Assembly (NCBI GenBank): GCA_964461635.1
Contig: CAYWVC010000032.1
Location: forward strand, 1-15,772
Length of the DNA: 15,772 nucleotides
Origin: RGIG3994 sp964461635
GTDB taxonomy: Bacteria > Bacillota > Clostridia > Oscillospirales > CAG-272
Reading direction: 5' to 3'
Part shown: positions 15,201 to 15,772 of the stretch, piece after piece
Position numbering within the stretch: position 1 is the stretch's first letter
How the letters are laid out: every line of letters starts with the position of its first letter
Translations under genes and position numbers: made by a program
The notes under the pieces: generated by a model
Database searches by the model: none
What the model saw: the letters and a program-made list of their open reading frames with translations, nothing else
Told to the model about the DNA's origin: nothing

Positions 15201-15461
15201 ATAGACGGCAACGGCGGCAGGTTCACCGCCGACGATTTCAACGCCCGTCACGGCACCTCGCTGACCGAGGGCGTTGACCTTGTCCGCACCGAGCAAAATA
15301 TCGTTTCGGCAAAGAAGGATCACGGGCTTATGCTTGAGCTCACGTTGAGAGGCGAGGCGATCGACCGTGCAAGCTGGAATTACGTCGGGACCGACCGCCG
15401 CGAGCTTTGCGCGGACGTTCCGTTCACTTACACGCACGTTCCGAACAAGGAGATATACTAA
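12240..15461 (+). CDS. PHP-domain (CehA/McbA-type) metallohydrolase with lamin-tail-like domains
   Basis: The product is 1073 residues; the ATG has GGAG ten bases upstream. The central catalytic part (about 495-720) has PHP metal ligands: VHSH (His503, His505), TDHSH (Asp535, His536), FEMTW (Glu568), FNHP (His617) and NEDNH (Asp670, His672). This is the layout of the CehA/McbA family of metal-dependent phosphoesterase-like hydrolases. The N-terminal half is beta-rich: an Ig-like start, a lamin-tail-like segment (about 88-160, ITEVFARP..YLEVVNPTDAEVDL), then Ig-like modules up to about 490. A second lamin-tail-like domain ends the protein (about 915-1073, YVRLRNRTARELSLDG). No signal peptide or membrane helix is visible, which is odd for such an architecture. 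The substrate is unknown; nucleotide, phosphodiester or glycan-phosphate are guesses. Co-transcription with rsmA is likely but may not mean a shared function. Confidence 0.9.
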   Translation: MKIIHEAPSFLLKGKKVRLSFATDADGLSLTVNGKAVKVKKSGEIGELSVYTAELKPAGETLEYSVAAGEGTRSFCASVIDDPGLPPLAITEVFARPKGIETNVYLEVVNPTDAEVDLYDYKLMQTEEGVSAALTDMLSDGAGKYILAPGEVAVLWFRFPALINKCGTDCDGEFAAACNSLNRRPEFEVDGSARVIPIEISTLDGEKAVMKKGCFILQGTVNRRTELHVVPRDGEPSDAVYTLYMNRVYAEADNPVKRSSLWTVAYPDTHTARNLRHAYELSPGRLESFQRLPDVNDPCVPLAIDGSPEKVYTADGLSLRFSTDGHARAVTVSVKQADGSFKPFETTDEGDGKFALTLSAEELAAYSDFEYTVRIEGGLYCSEQEARTVTLYDNLGPSIDYFFPCEGFWFEARGNHRIYAEYSDPSGIDAAKTEFYLDGRNRTSKCRFGKGKMLYCPGEYLSEGQHTAELIVYDLCGNVSSLCRVFSVASEDDELKLFCGQVHSHTGDSDGSWDPERATVYARDVGGMDFFSVTDHSHYESADVYAAQRKLADEFEVPGEFADLYGFEMTWNYGCGWWGHMNVLNTSWINGDIYGKDLKYLLDRVSADPRAVAMFNHPCTAWGNFGGYAYHSPEADRRVCLAEIKGSTYDWEYTLMLSKGWHASPAFNEDNHAPNWGTATESTTYIAAPALTRDNVLEAFRNRRTYSSGDPTLKIVYKVNGRWFGSRLRDPSRLHFDISLSTEKEDGLGSVEVVAEDGIVVAKKDAGAKRQLEWHFDLRPDFDYYYLRIRSGARYSVTAPIWVISERGPVITELTAEPTDDPSLTDRAILSFKSANGKAMRNVRADLYLTPTAGFELDRAEPFRTLELGDLAAGKRMTVKCPIPYVAGRGRLSVVLSCAGFPGRRYDTSFVRLFPVTVEEVMSLTSAEDGAKNPFPYVRLRNRTARELSLDGMGLQLWHKTGKLPGDDRTVKLDGLRIAPKGALTVWIDGNGGRFTADDFNARHGTSLTEGVDLVRTEQNIVSAKKDHGLMLELTLRGEAIDRASWNYVGTDRRELCADVPFTYTHVPNKEIY

Positions 15462-15534
15462 AGGATAAGTCAAACCGACGTCAAAATTTTAATGCCGGAT
15501 CACGGTCTGTAAAATCTCATAAATCCAAAGTTTC

Positions 15535-15572
15535 GCTTTTTCTTTTGGCACAAAAGGCGCAAAAGAAAAAGC
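15535..15572. repeat. Perfect 13-base inverted repeat in an intergenic element
   Basis: GCTTTTTCTTTTG (15535-15547) and CAAAAGAAAAAGC (15560-15572) are exact inverted arms with a 12-base loop. They are followed by a partial direct copy (GGCAAAAAGAAAACG, near 15575-15589). No start codon with a ribosome site fits an adjacent frame. It is part of a longer structured spacer and is probably a dispersed intergenic repeat. Confidence 0.6.
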
Positions 15573-15602
15573 TTGGCAAAAAGAAAACGCCATGAAAGGA
15601 TT

Positions 15603-15667
15603 TCGCCGCTTGCGAGCGGCGACGAGGGCTCCGCGCCCTCGACTGCGCCGCCTCCCCCAAAAGGCGG
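15603..15667. repeat. Three tandem GC-rich hairpins
   Basis: TCGCCGCT/AGCGGCGA (15603-15610, 15615-15622), CGAGGGC/GCCCTCG (15623-15629, 15635-15641) and CCGCCT/AGGCGG (15648-15653, 15662-15667) follow one another with almost no spacing. Together with the preceding A/T inverted repeat they fill the spacer after the PHP gene. The regular structure without coding signs suggests a mobile or dispersed non-coding repeat, or an mRNA 3' end. Confidence 0.55.
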
Positions 15668-15718
15668 GCGAAAACTTTTTGCTTGTTATGGAAGCATAAA
15701 TTCGGCAAAACGATTCAT

Positions 15719-15748
15719 CCCGCCCGTCACCGTAAGGTGACGGGCGGG
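15719..15748 (+). terminator. Strong stem-loop, probable intrinsic terminator
   Basis: CCCGCCCGTCACC (15719-15731) and GGTGACGGGCGGG (15736-15748) form a perfect 13-bp stem capped by GTAA, a GNRA tetraloop. The following bases are T-rich but not a clean run (ATTGTCTTATTC). It lies 257 bases after the PHP gene stop and could end that transcript or belong to a gene beyond the window. Confidence 0.7.
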
Positions 15749-15772
15749 ATTGTCTTATTCTTTATTCTCTTT

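Noticed and set aside
14358..15473. 371-codon minus-strand open frame antisense to the PHP gene
   Set aside because: Same reason: a shadow of GC-biased codons in the 3' part of the PHP gene, with no ribosome site or recognisable motif.
15407..15708. Two small Lys/Phe-rich frames in the right-hand spacer
   Set aside because: They are translations of the A/T inverted repeat and tandem hairpins, with no ribosome site; they look like spurious calls on a non-coding repeat.
1..15772. CRISPR array or insertion sequence
   Set aside because: No regularly spaced identical short repeats and no transposase-like frame were seen; the only regular repeats are coding rungs of the beta-helix protein.

Overview
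The window looks like a chromosomal segment of a Bacillota member, most likely a gut-type Clostridia. The reasons are strong GGAGG-type ribosome binding sites, frequent TTG/GTG starts, sigma-A promoters with exact 17-base spacers, and SipW-type signal peptidases paired with TasA/camelysin-like secreted proteins. Species cannot be named from the sequence alone.

Left part (about 119-10977, all minus strand): a probable operon reading from right to left. A sigma-A promoter with a palindrome over its start region (10923-10977) and a roughly 190-base leader precede a TetR-family regulator (10128-10748). Next come a first SipW/ER-type signal peptidase (9406-10101), a structured leader of nested inverted repeats (9277-9381) and a TasA-like fibre subunit (8629-9237). 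After a spacer with two hairpins (8507-8605) comes a membrane-anchored protein whose ectodomain resembles the TasA-like subunit (7498-8466). It overlaps by ATGA a second SipW-type peptidase (6923-7501). Two more small secreted proteins with SipW-cognate-like leaders (6426-6896, 5619-6398) and a giant secreted beta-helix protein (119-5563) complete the set. A bidirectional terminator (70-101) closes the operon against the tail of a plus-strand gene at the left edge. I read the locus as a self-contained extracellular fibre/matrix system: peptidases mature the subunits, an anchored paralog may hold the fibre to the membrane, the giant protein may be the surface adhesin or cargo, and the TetR protein controls the set. 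The roles are inferred; the gene families are visible.

Middle (10978-11345): a perfect-palindrome terminator, a tRNA-Thr(CGT) gene on the minus strand with its own consensus promoter, and a plus-strand promoter with a GC-rich leader.

Right part (11346-15461, plus strand): rsmA (16S rRNA dimethyladenosine transferase), followed 21 bases later by a 1073-residue PHP/CehA-McbA-type metallohydrolase flanked by Ig-like and lamin-tail-like domains. These two genes look clearly more GC-rich than the minus-strand locus (by eye). The right end (15462-15772) has no convincing gene. It holds an inverted-repeat and hairpin-rich intergenic element and a strong 13-bp terminator-like stem-loop.
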